A stretch of 22,565 nt of DNA from an uncultured Clostridia bacterium (GCA_947588775.1 CANPZQ010000016.1:1-22565), one strand, 5' to 3'; positions 1 through 8,466 are shown, counted from the stretch's first letter. Numbers and translations are program-made. The notes: generated by a model not told the origin, from the letters alone.

Positions 1-41
1 CGAGCACAGCGAGTTTTATAGAAAAGGCAGGTGCCGCTATA

Positions 42-356
42 ATGTATGCAGTAATCGAAACGGGCGGAAAGCAGTATCAGGTCAAAGAGGGCGATATTCT
101 CTTTGTCGAGAAGCTTCCCGTTGAGGCTGACGAAAACGTTACCTTCGACAAGGTAGTCGTTCTTTCCGACGGCGAAAAGACCACCGTCGGCGCACCCTAC
201 GTTGCGGGCGCGGCCGTTGAGGCAAAGGTCCTCAAGAACGGCAAGTCGAAGAAAATCACCGTTTTCACCTACAAGCCCAAGAAGGGCTCGACCCACCGCA
301 AGATGGGCCACAGACAGCCCTATACACAGGTACGCGTAGAGTCCATCAAAGCCTGA
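42..356 (+). CDS. rplU: 50S ribosomal protein L21
   Basis: L21 of the large ribosomal subunit, 104 residues, the usual length for the family. It opens with [14 protein letters not shown], the hallmark L21 start, and has the basic region around [18 protein letters not shown] (about residues 78-95) that contacts 23S rRNA. It is first in the rplU-prp-rpmA-obgE cluster that is standard in Firmicutes; only 5 bp separate it from prp. The ribosome binding site is weak (an AGGCAGG-like stretch at about 26-32). The 41 bp before the start are probably the end of an L21 leader, cut off by the window edge, so autoregulation cannot be judged. Identification is firm; the start is supported by the conserved N-terminus. 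Confidence 0.97.
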   Translation: MYAVIETGGKQYQVKEGDILFVEKLPVEADENVTFDKVVVLSDGEKTTVGAPYVAGAAVEAKVLKNGKSKKITVFTYKPKKGSTHRKMGHRQPYTQVRVESIKA

Positions 357-361
357 AATCT

Positions 362-673
362 ATGATTAAGGCTGAGTTTTTCCGCTTCGGGGGAGCCTTT
401 CGGGGCTTTTCGGTGAGCGGGCATTCGGGATATTCCGACGCTGGCAGCGATATAGTCTGCGCAAGCGTTTCCTCCGCGGTAATGCTGACCTGCAACGCCA
501 TAACCGAGGTTTTCGGCATAGACGCCGACGTTTCCTCCGAGGGCGGCAGGGTAAAATGCGAAATCGGCGAAAGCCGCGACGGCTCAAGGCTTATTTCGGC
601 ACTGGAGCTCCATTTAAGCGGGCTTTCGGAGGACTATCCCGAGAACATATCTGTAAAAATTTCGGAGGTGTGA
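362..673 (+). CDS. prp: ribosomal-processing cysteine protease Prp
   Basis: Prp (YsxB/DUF464 family) removes the N-terminal extension of ribosomal protein L27, a step needed for ribosome assembly in Firmicutes. The 103-residue protein has the family signature GHSGYSDAGSDIVCASVSS at residues 20-38, with the expected catalytic pair His21 and Cys33. It lies between rplU and rpmA, its usual place, and the downstream rpmA encodes an L27 with the matching extension, which supports the assignment. The rpmA ribosome binding site (GGAGG, 664-668) lies inside the end of this gene, so translation of the two is probably coupled. No good Shine-Dalgarno precedes its own start, which fits coupling to rplU. 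Confidence 0.95.
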   Translation: MIKAEFFRFGGAFRGFSVSGHSGYSDAGSDIVCASVSSAVMLTCNAITEVFGIDADVSSEGGRVKCEIGESRDGSRLISALELHLSGLSEDYPENISVKISEV

Positions 674-676
674 TAA

Positions 677-958
677 ATGTTAAGAATCAGTATGCAGTTC
701 TTCGCCCACAAAAAGGGCGTTAGCTCGACCAAGAACGGCCGTGAGTCCGAATCCAAGAGGCTCGGCGCGAAGAGAGCCGACGGCCAGACGGTTCTTGCCG
801 GCAACATTCTTTACCGCCAGCGCGGAACCCACATTCATCCCGGCGAAAACGTCGGAATCGGCTCTGACGACACTCTTTTCGCCAAGGTCGACGGAGTTGT
901 CCGCTTCGAGAGATACGGCCGCGACCGCAAAAAGGTCAGCGTTTATCCTGCGGAGTAA
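677..958 (+). CDS. rpmA: 50S ribosomal protein L27 with Prp-cleavable N-terminal extension
   Basis: L27 sits near the peptidyl transferase centre of the 50S subunit. The 93-residue product begins [17 protein letters not shown]. The first nine residues match the Firmicute extension that Prp cleaves after the FF pair, exposing the mature AHKKG start whose tail reaches the active site. The typical L27 stretches [12 protein letters not shown] and [23 protein letters not shown] follow. Ribosome binding site GGAGG at 664-668, 8 bp before ATG. It is third in the operon and is followed by a hairpin before obgE. Confidence 0.97.
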   Translation: MLRISMQFFAHKKGVSSTKNGRESESKRLGAKRADGQTVLAGNILYRQRGTHIHPGENVGIGSDDTLFAKVDGVVRFERYGRDRKKVSVYPAE

Positions 959-970
959 TTTATCGACAGC

Positions 971-2300
<1,330 letters not shown>

Positions 2301-2302
2301 AG

Positions 2303-2686
2303 ATGACGAAACAGGAAGCAAACCAATACGGCACGGCCGCGCTCGCCTTTTTGGGGGACGCGGTCTATGAAAAGCTCGTCCGGGAAATGATAGTTTTGCA
2401 CGCGAACATGCCCGCGTCGCGGCTTCACAACGAGGCGGTGAAGTATGTCTGCTGCGAATTTCAGTCGCAGGCGGTCGAAAAAATCTTCGACAGCCTTACC
2501 GAGGAGGAGCAGTCGGTATATAAGCGCGGCCGCAACTCGGACGGCGTTACCCCGCCGAAGCACTCAACCGCGCAGGACTATCGCCGCGCGACCGGGCTTG
2601 AATGCCTTTTCGGGTATCTGAGCCTTCTCGGAGAGGACGAGCGGATTCGCGGGATTTTCGGAATGATTTTCGGGGAAATCAGCTAA
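2303..2686 (+). CDS. mrnC: Mini-ribonuclease III (23S rRNA maturation)
   Basis: Mini-RNase III is a small dimeric RNase III-type enzyme lacking the double-stranded RNA-binding domain; in Bacillus it processes 23S rRNA ends. The 127-residue protein has the family's LGDAVYEKLVRE helix (residues 17-28, with the catalytic Asp), the KRGRN(S) turn near residues 73-78 and the GLECLFGYLSL helix with the second acidic residue. It starts 2 bp after the obgE stop, so the two are probably translationally coupled. Placement next to obgE fits a ribosome-maturation operon; in Bacillus it is found elsewhere, near cysS. Confidence 0.92.
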   Translation: MTKQEANQYGTAALAFLGDAVYEKLVREMIVLHANMPASRLHNEAVKYVCCEFQSQAVEKIFDSLTEEEQSVYKRGRNSDGVTPPKHSTAQDYRRATGLECLFGYLSLLGEDERIRGIFGMIFGEIS

Positions 2687-2709
2687 GCGGTTCAAATGCG
2701 GAATCAGGC

Positions 2710-2738
2710 TTGACCTTCCCGAAAGAGTGTGCTATAAT
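2710..2738 (+). promoter_or_regulatory. sigma-A-like promoter for yebC
   Basis: TTGACC (2710-2715) and a perfect TATAAT (2733-2738) are separated by 17 bp, 38 bp before the yebC start. This gives yebC its own transcription start, separate from the ribosomal block. Confidence 0.85.
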
Positions 2739-2776
2739 TATATAGTAATAATCAAATTTTGATAGGAGCAGTTTTT

Positions 2777-3520
2777 ATGTCCGGACATTCAAAATGGAAT
2801 AATATCAAACGCAAGAAAGAGGCCGCCGACGGCGCGAAGGCCAAGGTATTCACAAGAATCGGCCGCGAAATCACCGTCTGCGTAAAAGAGGGCGGACCCG
2901 ACCCCAACAGCAACTCCAAGCTCCGCGACCTCATTTCAAAGGCGAAAGCCAACAACGTCCCCAACGACAACATCGACCGCGTAATTAAAAAGGCTGCGGG
3001 CGATACCGACAAGAACAGCTATGAATCCATGACCTACGAGGGCTACGGCCCGGGCGGCGTCGCGGTAATAGTCGAGTGCCTGACCGACAACAAGCAGCGC
3101 ACCGTCAGCGATGTAAGGCACTATTTCGACAAGTTCGGCGGAAATATGGGTACAACCGGCTGCGTTTCGTTCATGTTCACCCGAAAGGGCGTTATCGTCC
3201 TTGAAAACAACGGTGCGGACGAGGATAAGCTGATGGAGGACTGTTTCGAGGCGGGAGCCACCGACTTCAACATCGAGGAGGATTCCGTCGAGATTACCGC
3301 CGAGCCGAACGACGTGTTCAAGGTCGCGGAAGCCCTCAAGGCGATGGGCTATTCGGTGATTTCGGCGGAGGACGCGATGGTGCCTTCGACCTATACCACC
3401 CTCAGCGATCCCGACCAGATTCGGCTTATGAACCTTCTCTTGGAGGCTCTTGACGACAACGACGACGTTCAGGAGGTCTACCATAACTGGGAGGCTCCCG
3501 ACGAGCCCGGGGAGGACTAA
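2777..3520 (+). CDS. yebC: YebC/PmpR family protein (TACO1 family)
   Basis: 247-residue YebC-family protein. It begins MSGHSKWNNIKRKKEAADGAKAKVF, the diagnostic N-terminus, and contains YEGYGPGGVAVIVECLTDNKQRT at about residues 86-108. YebC was long annotated as a transcriptional regulator (PmpR). Later work on YebC and human TACO1 points to a role in translating difficult, proline-rich stretches at the ribosome. The start at 2777 is preferred over an in-frame upstream ATG at 2759 because all family members begin MSGHSKW or MAGHSKW and a TAGGAG site lies at 2763-2768. No T-run terminator follows; a copy of repeat A begins 32 bp after the stop. Confidence 0.95.
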   Translation: MSGHSKWNNIKRKKEAADGAKAKVFTRIGREITVCVKEGGPDPNSNSKLRDLISKAKANNVPNDNIDRVIKKAAGDTDKNSYESMTYEGYGPGGVAVIVECLTDNKQRTVSDVRHYFDKFGGNMGTTGCVSFMFTRKGVIVLENNGADEDKLMEDCFEAGATDFNIEEDSVEITAEPNDVFKVAEALKAMGYSVISAEDAMVPSTYTTLSDPDQIRLMNLLLEALDDNDDVQEVYHNWEAPDEPGED

Positions 3521-3552
3521 ACCTATGGCTGTGCGCGCCTGACGAAGCTTTC

Positions 3553-3636
3553 GGCGCGGGGACTACGCTCCTTTCCAGCGTCCCACCCGCCCACCCCTCC
3601 CCCTATCCACAACACCCCCCGCTCCGTCCCCGCGCC
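3553..3636 (+). repeat. dispersed palindromic element A, copy 1 (C-rich strand on +)
   Basis: 84 bp. Terminal arms GGCGCGGGGAC (3553-3563) and GTCCCCGCGCC (3626-3636) are perfect inverted repeats of 11 bp. The conserved core, read here as the C strand, is CCCACCCGCCCACCCC at about 3582-3597; its complement has four G runs with one-base loops. It lies downstream of yebC. Confidence 0.85.
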
Positions 3637-3707
3637 TCCCGACATTCTACCCTTTGCACAACCGAATACATAAAAAATCCCCGTATTTTTGTGCAACATT
3701 TTTCAAC

Positions 3708-3837
3708 TGCAAACTCCTTTATTTTTACTGAGATTCATAATTATGCAAAATTGCCGTAACGACCCGGAAAATTTCGGGCGCGTGCGGCGATTTTGCATAA
3801 AAGTAAAATTTTTCAAGCGTTTTTCCTGCGGTTTGCA
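3708..3837. repeat. large nested inverted repeat upstream of the ECF transporter gene
   Basis: Four nested pairs of arms share one centre: TGCAAAC (3708-3714) with GTTTGCA (3831-3837); TTTTACT (3723-3729) with AGTAAAA (3802-3808); TTATGCAAAAT-t-GCCG (3741-3756) with CGGC-g-ATTTTGCATAA (3785-3800); and CCCG/CGGG around an AT-rich centre near 3763-3778. The third pair is the strongest, 15 of 16 positions paired. The sequence is much richer in A/T than its surroundings. It may be a regulatory structure, a MITE-like remnant or a terminator region. It lies upstream of the -10 box at 3856, so it need not be part of the transporter transcript. No known riboswitch was recognised. Confidence 0.65.
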
Positions 3838-3861
3838 ATTCCGAAATTTCGGGAGTATAAT
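3833..3861 (+). promoter_or_regulatory. probable promoter for the ECF transporter gene
   Basis: A perfect TATAAT (3856-3861) has a weak -35 TTGCAA (3833-3838) at 17 bp. The -35 overlaps the outermost arm of the nested palindrome, so a protein bound there could affect initiation. The start codon is 32 bp downstream of the -10 box. Confidence 0.6.
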
Positions 3862-3892
3862 TTGTCGCAGAATCCCAAAGGAGGAATTGAAC

Positions 3893-4558
3893 ATGAAAAA
3901 TAAAAAGCTTGCGACGATAGTTGCCGTCGGCCTGATGGCCGCGCTTGTTTTCGTCGGAAATTATCTTCAAATCAAGATACCGAACGGCGTGCTGATTACC
4001 CGAATCCACTTCGGGAATACACTCTGCCTTTTGGCAGGGCTTCTCTTCGGCGGAGTAACCGGCGGCCTTGCCTCGGGAATAGGCGCGGGACTTTACGACC
4101 TTCTCGACCCGGTGTATATTATTTCCGCGCCGTTCACGTTTTTGTCGAAGTTCGCGATGGGCTTTGTCTGCGGCTATCTCGCTAAGGGCGAAAAACGCCT
4201 TGGAAACGAAACCTCGCACATTTTATTCAGCGCGATTCTCGGACAGCTGACTTACATCGTTCTCTATGTCGGGAAAACCTACGTTTCCCAGCGCATTCTC
4301 GGCTATGAGGTCGGGACCGCGCTTACCGCCGCCGCGACGAATCTGCTGACGTCGTCGGTAAACGCCGTAATCGCAGTAGCCGTATCGGTTCCGCTCTATA
4401 TGATGCTCAAAAAGCCCCTTCAGGCGACATACTTCCGCGACCTCGTCGACGCCCGCCGCTCAAATTCCGAGGACAGGCGGACAAAGGCTCTTGTGGTCGT
4501 CGCATTTGTCGGCCTCGCGGTTTTGGCGGTGCTCGTGAACGTGCTGCTGAAAAAATAA
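3893..4558 (+). CDS. ECF transporter S component (substrate unknown)
   Basis: Membrane substrate-binding (S) subunit of an energy-coupling-factor importer for a vitamin or similar micronutrient, 221 residues. The hydrophobic segments and the stretch IHFGNTLCLLAGLLFGGVTGG, then GIGAGLYDLLDPVYIISAPFTF and SKFAMGFVCGY, match the ECF-type riboflavin/vitamin S component family (PF07155-like). A last hydrophobic helix (about residues 201-219) after a charged linker is an extension beyond the core fold. The energy-coupling genes (ecfA1, ecfA2, ecfT) are not in the window; S components often share a module encoded elsewhere. The start at 3893 has AAAGGAGGA at 3878-3886. An open frame continues upstream to 3689 but runs through the palindrome and is not a likely gene part. 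Confidence 0.85.
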   Translation: MKNKKLATIVAVGLMAALVFVGNYLQIKIPNGVLITRIHFGNTLCLLAGLLFGGVTGGLASGIGAGLYDLLDPVYIISAPFTFLSKFAMGFVCGYLAKGEKRLGNETSHILFSAILGQLTYIVLYVGKTYVSQRILGYEVGTALTAAATNLLTSSVNAVIAVAVSVPLYMMLKKPLQATYFRDLVDARRSNSEDRRTKALVVVAFVGLAVLAVLVNVLLKK

Positions 4559-4604
4559 TTTCGTTTGCTTATATCGGCTTTGGCTTTGGTAAGGCGGAGT
4601 TCCC

Positions 4605-4686
4605 GGCGCGGGGACTCCGCTGTTTTTCTGCGTTCTCCCGCCCCCCCTCCGCCCTTCCACTATGTTCCCCGCTCCGTCCCCGCGCC
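4605..4686 (+). repeat. element A, copy 2 (C-rich strand on +)
   Basis: 82 bp. Arms GGCGCGGGGAC (4605-4615) and GTCCCCGCGCC (4676-4686) are perfect. The core is the most degenerate of the set (CTCCCGCCCCCCCTCCGCCC) but keeps long C runs. It begins 46 bp after the transporter gene and is followed, in the same orientation, by copy 3. Confidence 0.8.
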
Positions 4687-4768
4687 TGCCTCGCGCGCCT
4701 CCAAAAGCAACTGCTAACCCCTCATTTGCAACATTTTCCCTGTAAGCCGCCATCTCTGCGCAGCCCCC

Positions 4769-4852
4769 GGCGCGGGGCCGGAGCTGTTTTCCCGCGTCCC
4801 ACCCGCCCACCCCTCCGCCTATCTTCTAATTTCCCCGCTCCGTCCCCGCGCC
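4769..4852 (+). repeat. element A, copy 3 (C-rich strand on +)
   Basis: 84 bp. Left arm GGCGCGGGGCCGGAGC (4769-4784), right arm GCTCCGTCCCCGCGCC (4837-4852): 15 of 16 bp pair. Core TCCCACCCGCCCACCCC at about 4797-4813. It ends 38 bp before the -35 box of the metal-resistance operon. Copies 2 and 3 with A/T-rich runs (about 4856-4878) account for most of the 403-bp gap between genes. Confidence 0.85.
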
Positions 4853-4890
4853 TTGTAAAAAAATTTTTTTCAAAAAATCCCCCCGCCCCC

Positions 4891-4919
4891 TTGACAACTC
4901 ATGAACATTTGAGTATAAT
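4891..4919 (+). promoter_or_regulatory. strong sigma-A-like promoter of the arsR-zntA operon
   Basis: Consensus TTGACA (4891-4896) and consensus TATAAT (4914-4919) with a 17-bp spacer, the best promoter in the window. An A/T-rich run at about 4856-4878 could act as an UP element. The spacer carries ACTCA (4897-4901) facing TGAGT (4910-4914), a possible extra repressor half-site pair. A promoter this strong suggests control mainly by repression. Confidence 0.9.
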
Positions 4920-4921
4920 AT

Positions 4922-4943
4922 CATATGAGCACTTGCGCATATG
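4922..4943. promoter_or_regulatory. candidate ArsR/SmtB-type operator
   Basis: A 22-bp imperfect palindrome of form CATATG-N-GCA-NN-TGC-N-CATATG lies directly after the -10 box and before the ribosome binding site AAAGGAG (4947-4953). Its place over the likely transcription start, before a gene for an ArsR-family repressor, fits autorepression relieved by metal. No binding evidence is available from sequence alone. Confidence 0.75.
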
Positions 4944-4961
4944 TAGAAAGGAGTCTTACCA

Positions 4962-5342
4962 ATGCCCGAACAAAAACCCGTCGCCTGCGCCGAATGCCCG
5001 AACCACGCCGAGTGCGGAGGCAAAAACGTTGAGCTCGTACACCGCCTCGCCGAAAAAATGATTACCGAGGAGGAGGCGTATTACGTCGCCGAGCTTTTTA
5101 AGTCGCTCTCGGACATGACCCGCGTGCGAATCCTCTTCGCGCTTTTGGGCGGGGAGATGGCGGTCTGCGACATTCAGGAGCTTGTCGGCGTTACCCAATC
5201 CGCCGTCAGCCATCAGCTCAGAACGCTCAAGCAGGCGGGGCTTGTAAAATACCGCCGCGACGGAAAGTCGCTATACTACTCGATTTCCGACAGCCATGTG
5301 TCGACGATGCTGGCGACCGGACTTGAGCATATTTCGGAATAA
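4962..5342 (+). CDS. ArsR/SmtB-family metal-sensing repressor (Zn/Cd/Pb type)
   Basis: 126-residue winged-helix repressor. The recognition helix is about 79-90 (QSAVSHQLRTLK) and the wing is KYRRDGKSLYYSI. It carries the full C-terminal alpha-5 metal site of SmtB/CzrA: Asp110, His112, His123 and Glu126, with the same spacing as D104/H106/H117/E120 of SmtB. It also has an N-terminal Cys cluster (C9, C12, C18) and Cys69 in the MAVCD motif, which resemble the CadC alpha-3N site, so it may bind two kinds of metal site. Nineteen base pairs separate it from the P-type ATPase gene, so it almost certainly controls that gene and itself. Which metal is sensed is inferred from the site residues. Confidence 0.93.
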   Translation: MPEQKPVACAECPNHAECGGKNVELVHRLAEKMITEEEAYYVAELFKSLSDMTRVRILFALLGGEMAVCDIQELVGVTQSAVSHQLRTLKQAGLVKYRRDGKSLYYSISDSHVSTMLATGLEHISE

Positions 5343-5361
5343 ATTTTCAGGGGGAAATACC

Positions 5362-7239
5362 ATGTCGGAAGAAATTCTTTCCTGCGCCCATTGCCACGGC
5401 GCGGAGGACGCGCAGGAGTGCTGCAAATGCTGTGAGCATAAGCTTCACGGCGAAGAGGAGGAGGGCGAAACCCGCGCCGAGCTTATAAAAATACTGATTG
5501 CGGGCGCGCTTTTCGCGGGTTCGTTTTTCGCGCCCGTTTTTTGGGTAAAAACGGCGATGCTCGCGGCCGCATATCTCGCGGTCGGCGCGAATGTAATCGT
5601 TGACGCGGTAAAGGAGCTTGTAACCGAGCATTCAATAGACGAGGAGTTTTTGATGACCGTTGCGACAGTCGGCGCGATAGCGATAGGCGAAACGACCGAG
5701 GCAGTCGCGGTAATGCTGTTTTATTCAATCGGCGAGCTTTTGGAGGATATAGCCTGCGAACGCTCCCGGAAGTCGATAACCGCCCTTTTGGAGCTCCGTC
5801 CCGACGTTATTACGTTAAAGCGGGACGGCAAGCTCTCGGAGGTTCCCCTTGAGGAGGCTTCCGTCGGCGACATCGCCGTTTTCACGGCGGGCGAGAGGAT
5901 TTCCTTAGACGGAATAATTGTTTCCGGCTCCACCGAGGTTGATAATTCCGCGCTGACCGGCGAATCGCTCCCGATACCGAGTGCGGCCGGCGACCCTGTC
6001 TACGGGGGCGGGATAAATCTTTCGGGAACCGTTGAGGTAGAGGTGACGAAGCCCTACGCCGAATCGAGCGCGGCGAGAATTTTGGAGCTTGTCGAGAACG
6101 CCCAGGAAAAAAAGGCGAAAACCGAACGCTTTATCACCCGTTTTGCGAGAAAATATACAGTCGCGGTCGTCCTTCTGGCACTTGTAATCGCCTTTGTATG
6201 CCCGATTTTCACGGGCTACGCCGCGACGTTCACAAAATGGTTCTACCGCGGGCTTACGCTTTTGGTTGTAAGCTGTCCCTGCGCGTTTGTGATTTCGGTT
6301 CCGCTGAGCTTTTTTGCGGGAATCGGCTGCGCCTCCCGAAACGGAATCCTTATAAAGGGTACGTCCTCGATTGAAACGGTTTCAAAGCTCGGGGCGATGG
6401 CTTTTGACAAAACGGGAACCCTGACGAAGGGAAAGCTCGCCGTTTCGTCGGTCGAGGGGGACAGCGAGGCGTTGACGCTCGCCGCCCACGCCGAGAGCAC
6501 CTCGACACACCCGATTGCAAAGGCAATCGTCGCCGAATACGGCAAAAAAATCGACCCCGGAGCCGTCGCGGATATTCGCGAGGAGGCGGGCAGGGGAGTT
6601 ACGGCGCATGTAAACGGCGAAGAAGTATTTGTCGGACGAGGCGAAGGCGGCGTTGAGGTTCGCAGGAACGGCGAAATCATCGGGAAAATCCGACTTCGCG
6701 ACGAGCTTAAGCCCGGCGCGGCAGAGGCGGTTGCCTCCCTCAAAGAATTGGGAATGAAGCGCATGGCGGTGGTTTCGGGCGACGCAAAGGCCGCCGTAGA
6801 AGCTGTCGCCGAAGAGGCGGGAATTTCCGAGGCAAACTCCGAACTCACCCCCGAGCAGAAATGCGAGGCCCTCGAAAGCCTCAAAGAGGCCGGAAAAGCC
6901 GCGTTTGTCGGCGACGGAATCAACGACGCGCCGGTTCTCGCGCTTGCAGACGTAGGAATCGCAATGGGCGGGCTCGGCTCCGACGCGGCGATTGAAACCG
7001 CCGACGTTGTAATCCTCGACGACAGCCTTTCGCGGCTGCCCGCGGCTGTAAAAATCTGCCGCCGAACGATGTCGATAGTCTATCAGTGCATGGCGTTCGC
7101 TTTTGCGGCGAAGCTTGCGGTAATCGTTTTGGAGCTTTTCGGCCTTGCGGGAATGTGGGCGGCGGTTTTCGCCGACGTCGGAGTGACGGTTCTCTGTATC
7201 CTCAATTCGCTTCGCGCGCTCAATTATAAGGCAAAATAA
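5362..7239 (+). CDS. zntA: P1B-type heavy-metal ATPase (Zn/Cd/Pb efflux)
   Basis: 625-residue ATP-driven exporter. Visible motifs: TGES (199-202, actuator domain), CPC in the transport helix (305-307), DKTGT with phosphorylated Asp349, the HP dipeptide 383-384, GDGIND (517-522), and Lys584 and Asp605 in the last membrane helices, residues typical of the Zn/Cd/Pb (P1B-2) subgroup rather than copper pumps. The usual N-terminal HMA domain is absent; instead there is a short Cys/His cluster (CAHC, CCKCCEHKLH, residues 8-29) and an acidic stretch. The start at 5362 follows AGGGGG (5349-5354); an in-frame ATG at 5296 lies within the repressor gene. It is the second gene of the operon, followed by a hairpin terminator. 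The symbol is by family (zntA/cadA), not proven orthology. Confidence 0.93.
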   Translation: MSEEILSCAHCHGAEDAQECCKCCEHKLHGEEEEGETRAELIKILIAGALFAGSFFAPVFWVKTAMLAAAYLAVGANVIVDAVKELVTEHSIDEEFLMTVATVGAIAIGETTEAVAVMLFYSIGELLEDIACERSRKSITALLELRPDVITLKRDGKLSEVPLEEASVGDIAVFTAGERISLDGIIVSGSTEVDNSALTGESLPIPSAAGDPVYGGGINLSGTVEVEVTKPYAESSAARILELVENAQEKKAKTERFITRFARKYTVAVVLLALVIAFVCPIFTGYAATFTKWFYRGLTLLVVSCPCAFVISVPLSFFAGIGCASRNGILIKGTSSIETVSKLGAMAFDKTGTLTKGKLAVSSVEGDSEALTLAAHAESTSTHPIAKAIVAEYGKKIDPGAVADIREEAGRGVTAHVNGEEVFVGRGEGGVEVRRNGEIIGKIRLRDELKPGAAEAVASLKELGMKRMAVVSGDAKAAVEAVAEEAGISEANSELTPEQKCEALESLKEAGKAAFVGDGINDAPVLALADVGIAMGGLGSDAAIETADVVILDDSLSRLPAAVKICRRTMSIVYQCMAFAFAAKLAVIVLELFGLAGMWAAVFADVGVTVLCILNSLRALNYKAK

Positions 7240-7253
7240 CGCGCATATGCTAT

Positions 7254-7286
7254 CCGCCCGGAGCCAAAGCGGTTTCGGGCGGTTTT
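7254..7286 (+). terminator. intrinsic terminator of the metal operon
   Basis: Stem CCGCCCG (7254-7260) with CGGGCGG (7276-7282) followed by TTTTC. It lies 14 bp after the ATPase stop and before element A copy 4. Confidence 0.7.
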
Positions 7287-7308
7287 CATGTCTTTCGGGC
7301 AGCCGACC

Positions 7309-7392
7309 GGCGCGGCGGGGAAAGCTCCTGCGCCGGTCCCACCCACCCGCCCCCGCCGTTTCGCACAATCCCCCCGCTTTCCCCGCCGCGCC
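7309..7392 (+). repeat. element A, copy 4 (C-rich strand on +)
   Basis: 84 bp with a perfect 17-bp inverted repeat: GGCGCGGCGGGGAAAGC (7309-7325) and GCTTTCCCCGCCGCGCC (7376-7392). The core TCCCACCCACCCGCCCCC begins at about 7337. The arm sequence differs from copies 1-3 and both arms carry the change. It sits between the ATPase terminator and the prmA promoter, in DNA that neither neighbour should transcribe. Confidence 0.9.
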
Positions 7393-7434
7393 TCCCTCCC
7401 ATACCCGTTCACAAAATATTTACATTTCCCGAGA

Positions 7435-7463
7435 TTGACGGGCGGGCGGGTATGTGCTAAACT
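7435..7463 (+). promoter_or_regulatory. probable promoter for prmA-pepF
   Basis: TTGACG (7435-7440), 17-bp spacer, TAAACT (7458-7463). The match is good at -35 and moderate at -10. It is 21 bp before the prmA start, so the leader would be very short. Confidence 0.65.
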
Positions 7464-7483
7464 GTTTAAAAGGGGGAATGCAA

Positions 7484-8443
7484 ATGAACGAATACCGCGA
7501 AATAAAAATCTATGTATCGCACGGCGCGATGGACGCGCTCACCGACAACCTGATAATGGCCGGTATAACCGGAATAGTCATCAACGACCCAGAGGACATC
7601 AAATCCTTCGCCGCCGAAAAGAGCGACAGCTGGGACTATATCGACGACGAGCTTTTAAAGCAGGCCGCATCCGGCGAACCTTACGTCACCGTCTATCTTT
7701 CGGAGGGCGAGGATGGCGCGCGGGACGCGGAATCGGTAAAAATCGCGCTCGACCGCCTGACGCAGCTCGGAATCGAATACCGCGTCGAACAGGAAAACGT
7801 TCGCGAGGAGGACTGGGCGAACGAGTGGAAAAAGTACTTTACGCCGCTTGAAGTCGGCGAAAAAATTCTTATCAAGCCCTCGTGGGAAAATGTCGCGGAC
7901 CCGAAAGGCCGCGCAGTGGTCGAGCTCGACCCCGAATCCACGTTCGGCACCGGCCGCCACTACACCACTCAGCTCTGCCTTGAGCTAACCGAAAAATACG
8001 TCCGCGAGGGGGACAAGGTTCTGGACCTCGGCTGCGGAAGCGGGATAGTGTTTATTTCCGCGATGAAGCTCGGCGCGGCGCACGCTCAGGCGACGGATAT
8101 TTCACCCGACGCCGTGAAAATTTCCCGCCGAAACGCCGAAAACAACGGAATCTCCTCGGACGACGTCGAGGTTTATCTCGGCGACGCCGCGAATGACGAC
8201 AATGTCCGAAAAAATATCTGTCAAGGCCATGAGCTTGTCATGGCCAACATCGTCGCCGACGTTTTATTGAGCCTTGCCGACGTTTTCACAGAAACCGTAA
8301 AACCGCATGGCAGGCTGATTTTGTCGGGAATCATTGACGGGCGCGACGGGGAGGTAATCGAGGCTGTAAAGTCGCGAGGCTTTACGGTTTTGGAACATCG
8401 CCACGCCGACATCTGGAACGCATACGCGCTTGAAAGGCTTTGA
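7484..8443 (+). CDS. prmA: ribosomal protein L11 methyltransferase
   Basis: PrmA transfers methyl groups from S-adenosylmethionine to lysine side chains and the N-terminus of ribosomal protein L11. The 319-residue product has the N-terminal substrate-recognition domain (about 1-100), the family signature ending FGTGRHYTT (about 154-162), SAM motif I VLDLGCGSG (179-187), and MANIVADVLL (253-262), the PrmA version of the catalytic-loop motif. The start at 7484 has AGGGGG at 7471-7476; an in-frame ATG at 7454 overlaps the promoter and is unlikely. pepF follows after 23 bp, so the two probably form an operon. Confidence 0.95.
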   Translation: MNEYREIKIYVSHGAMDALTDNLIMAGITGIVINDPEDIKSFAAEKSDSWDYIDDELLKQAASGEPYVTVYLSEGEDGARDAESVKIALDRLTQLGIEYRVEQENVREEDWANEWKKYFTPLEVGEKILIKPSWENVADPKGRAVVELDPESTFGTGRHYTTQLCLELTEKYVREGDKVLDLGCGSGIVFISAMKLGAAHAQATDISPDAVKISRRNAENNGISSDDVEVYLGDAANDDNVRKNICQGHELVMANIVADVLLSLADVFTETVKPHGRLILSGIIDGRDGEVIEAVKSRGFTVLEHRHADIWNAYALERL

Positions 8444-8466
8444 AAAAACTGAAAGGAGTATAAAAA

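Noticed and set aside
1..41. The motif CGAGC-N-AGCGAG at the window start and its similar reverse complement near the window end
   Set aside because: The shared stretch is short and only two occurrences are visible, so it cannot be separated from chance within this window.
3553..3636. Element A as a Rho-independent terminator
   Set aside because: No T run follows the arms in most copies, real terminators lie just upstream of several copies, and A8 sits between a promoter and its gene.
3689..3892. Upstream in-frame extension of the ECF transporter gene
   Set aside because: It runs through the nested palindrome and the -10 box, and the start at 3893 has a strong ribosome binding site and a typical membrane-protein N-terminus.
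6382..7368. Long minus-strand frame opposite the P-type ATPase gene
   Set aside because: It overlaps a gene with all motifs intact, crosses the terminator and an A element, and shows no family features.
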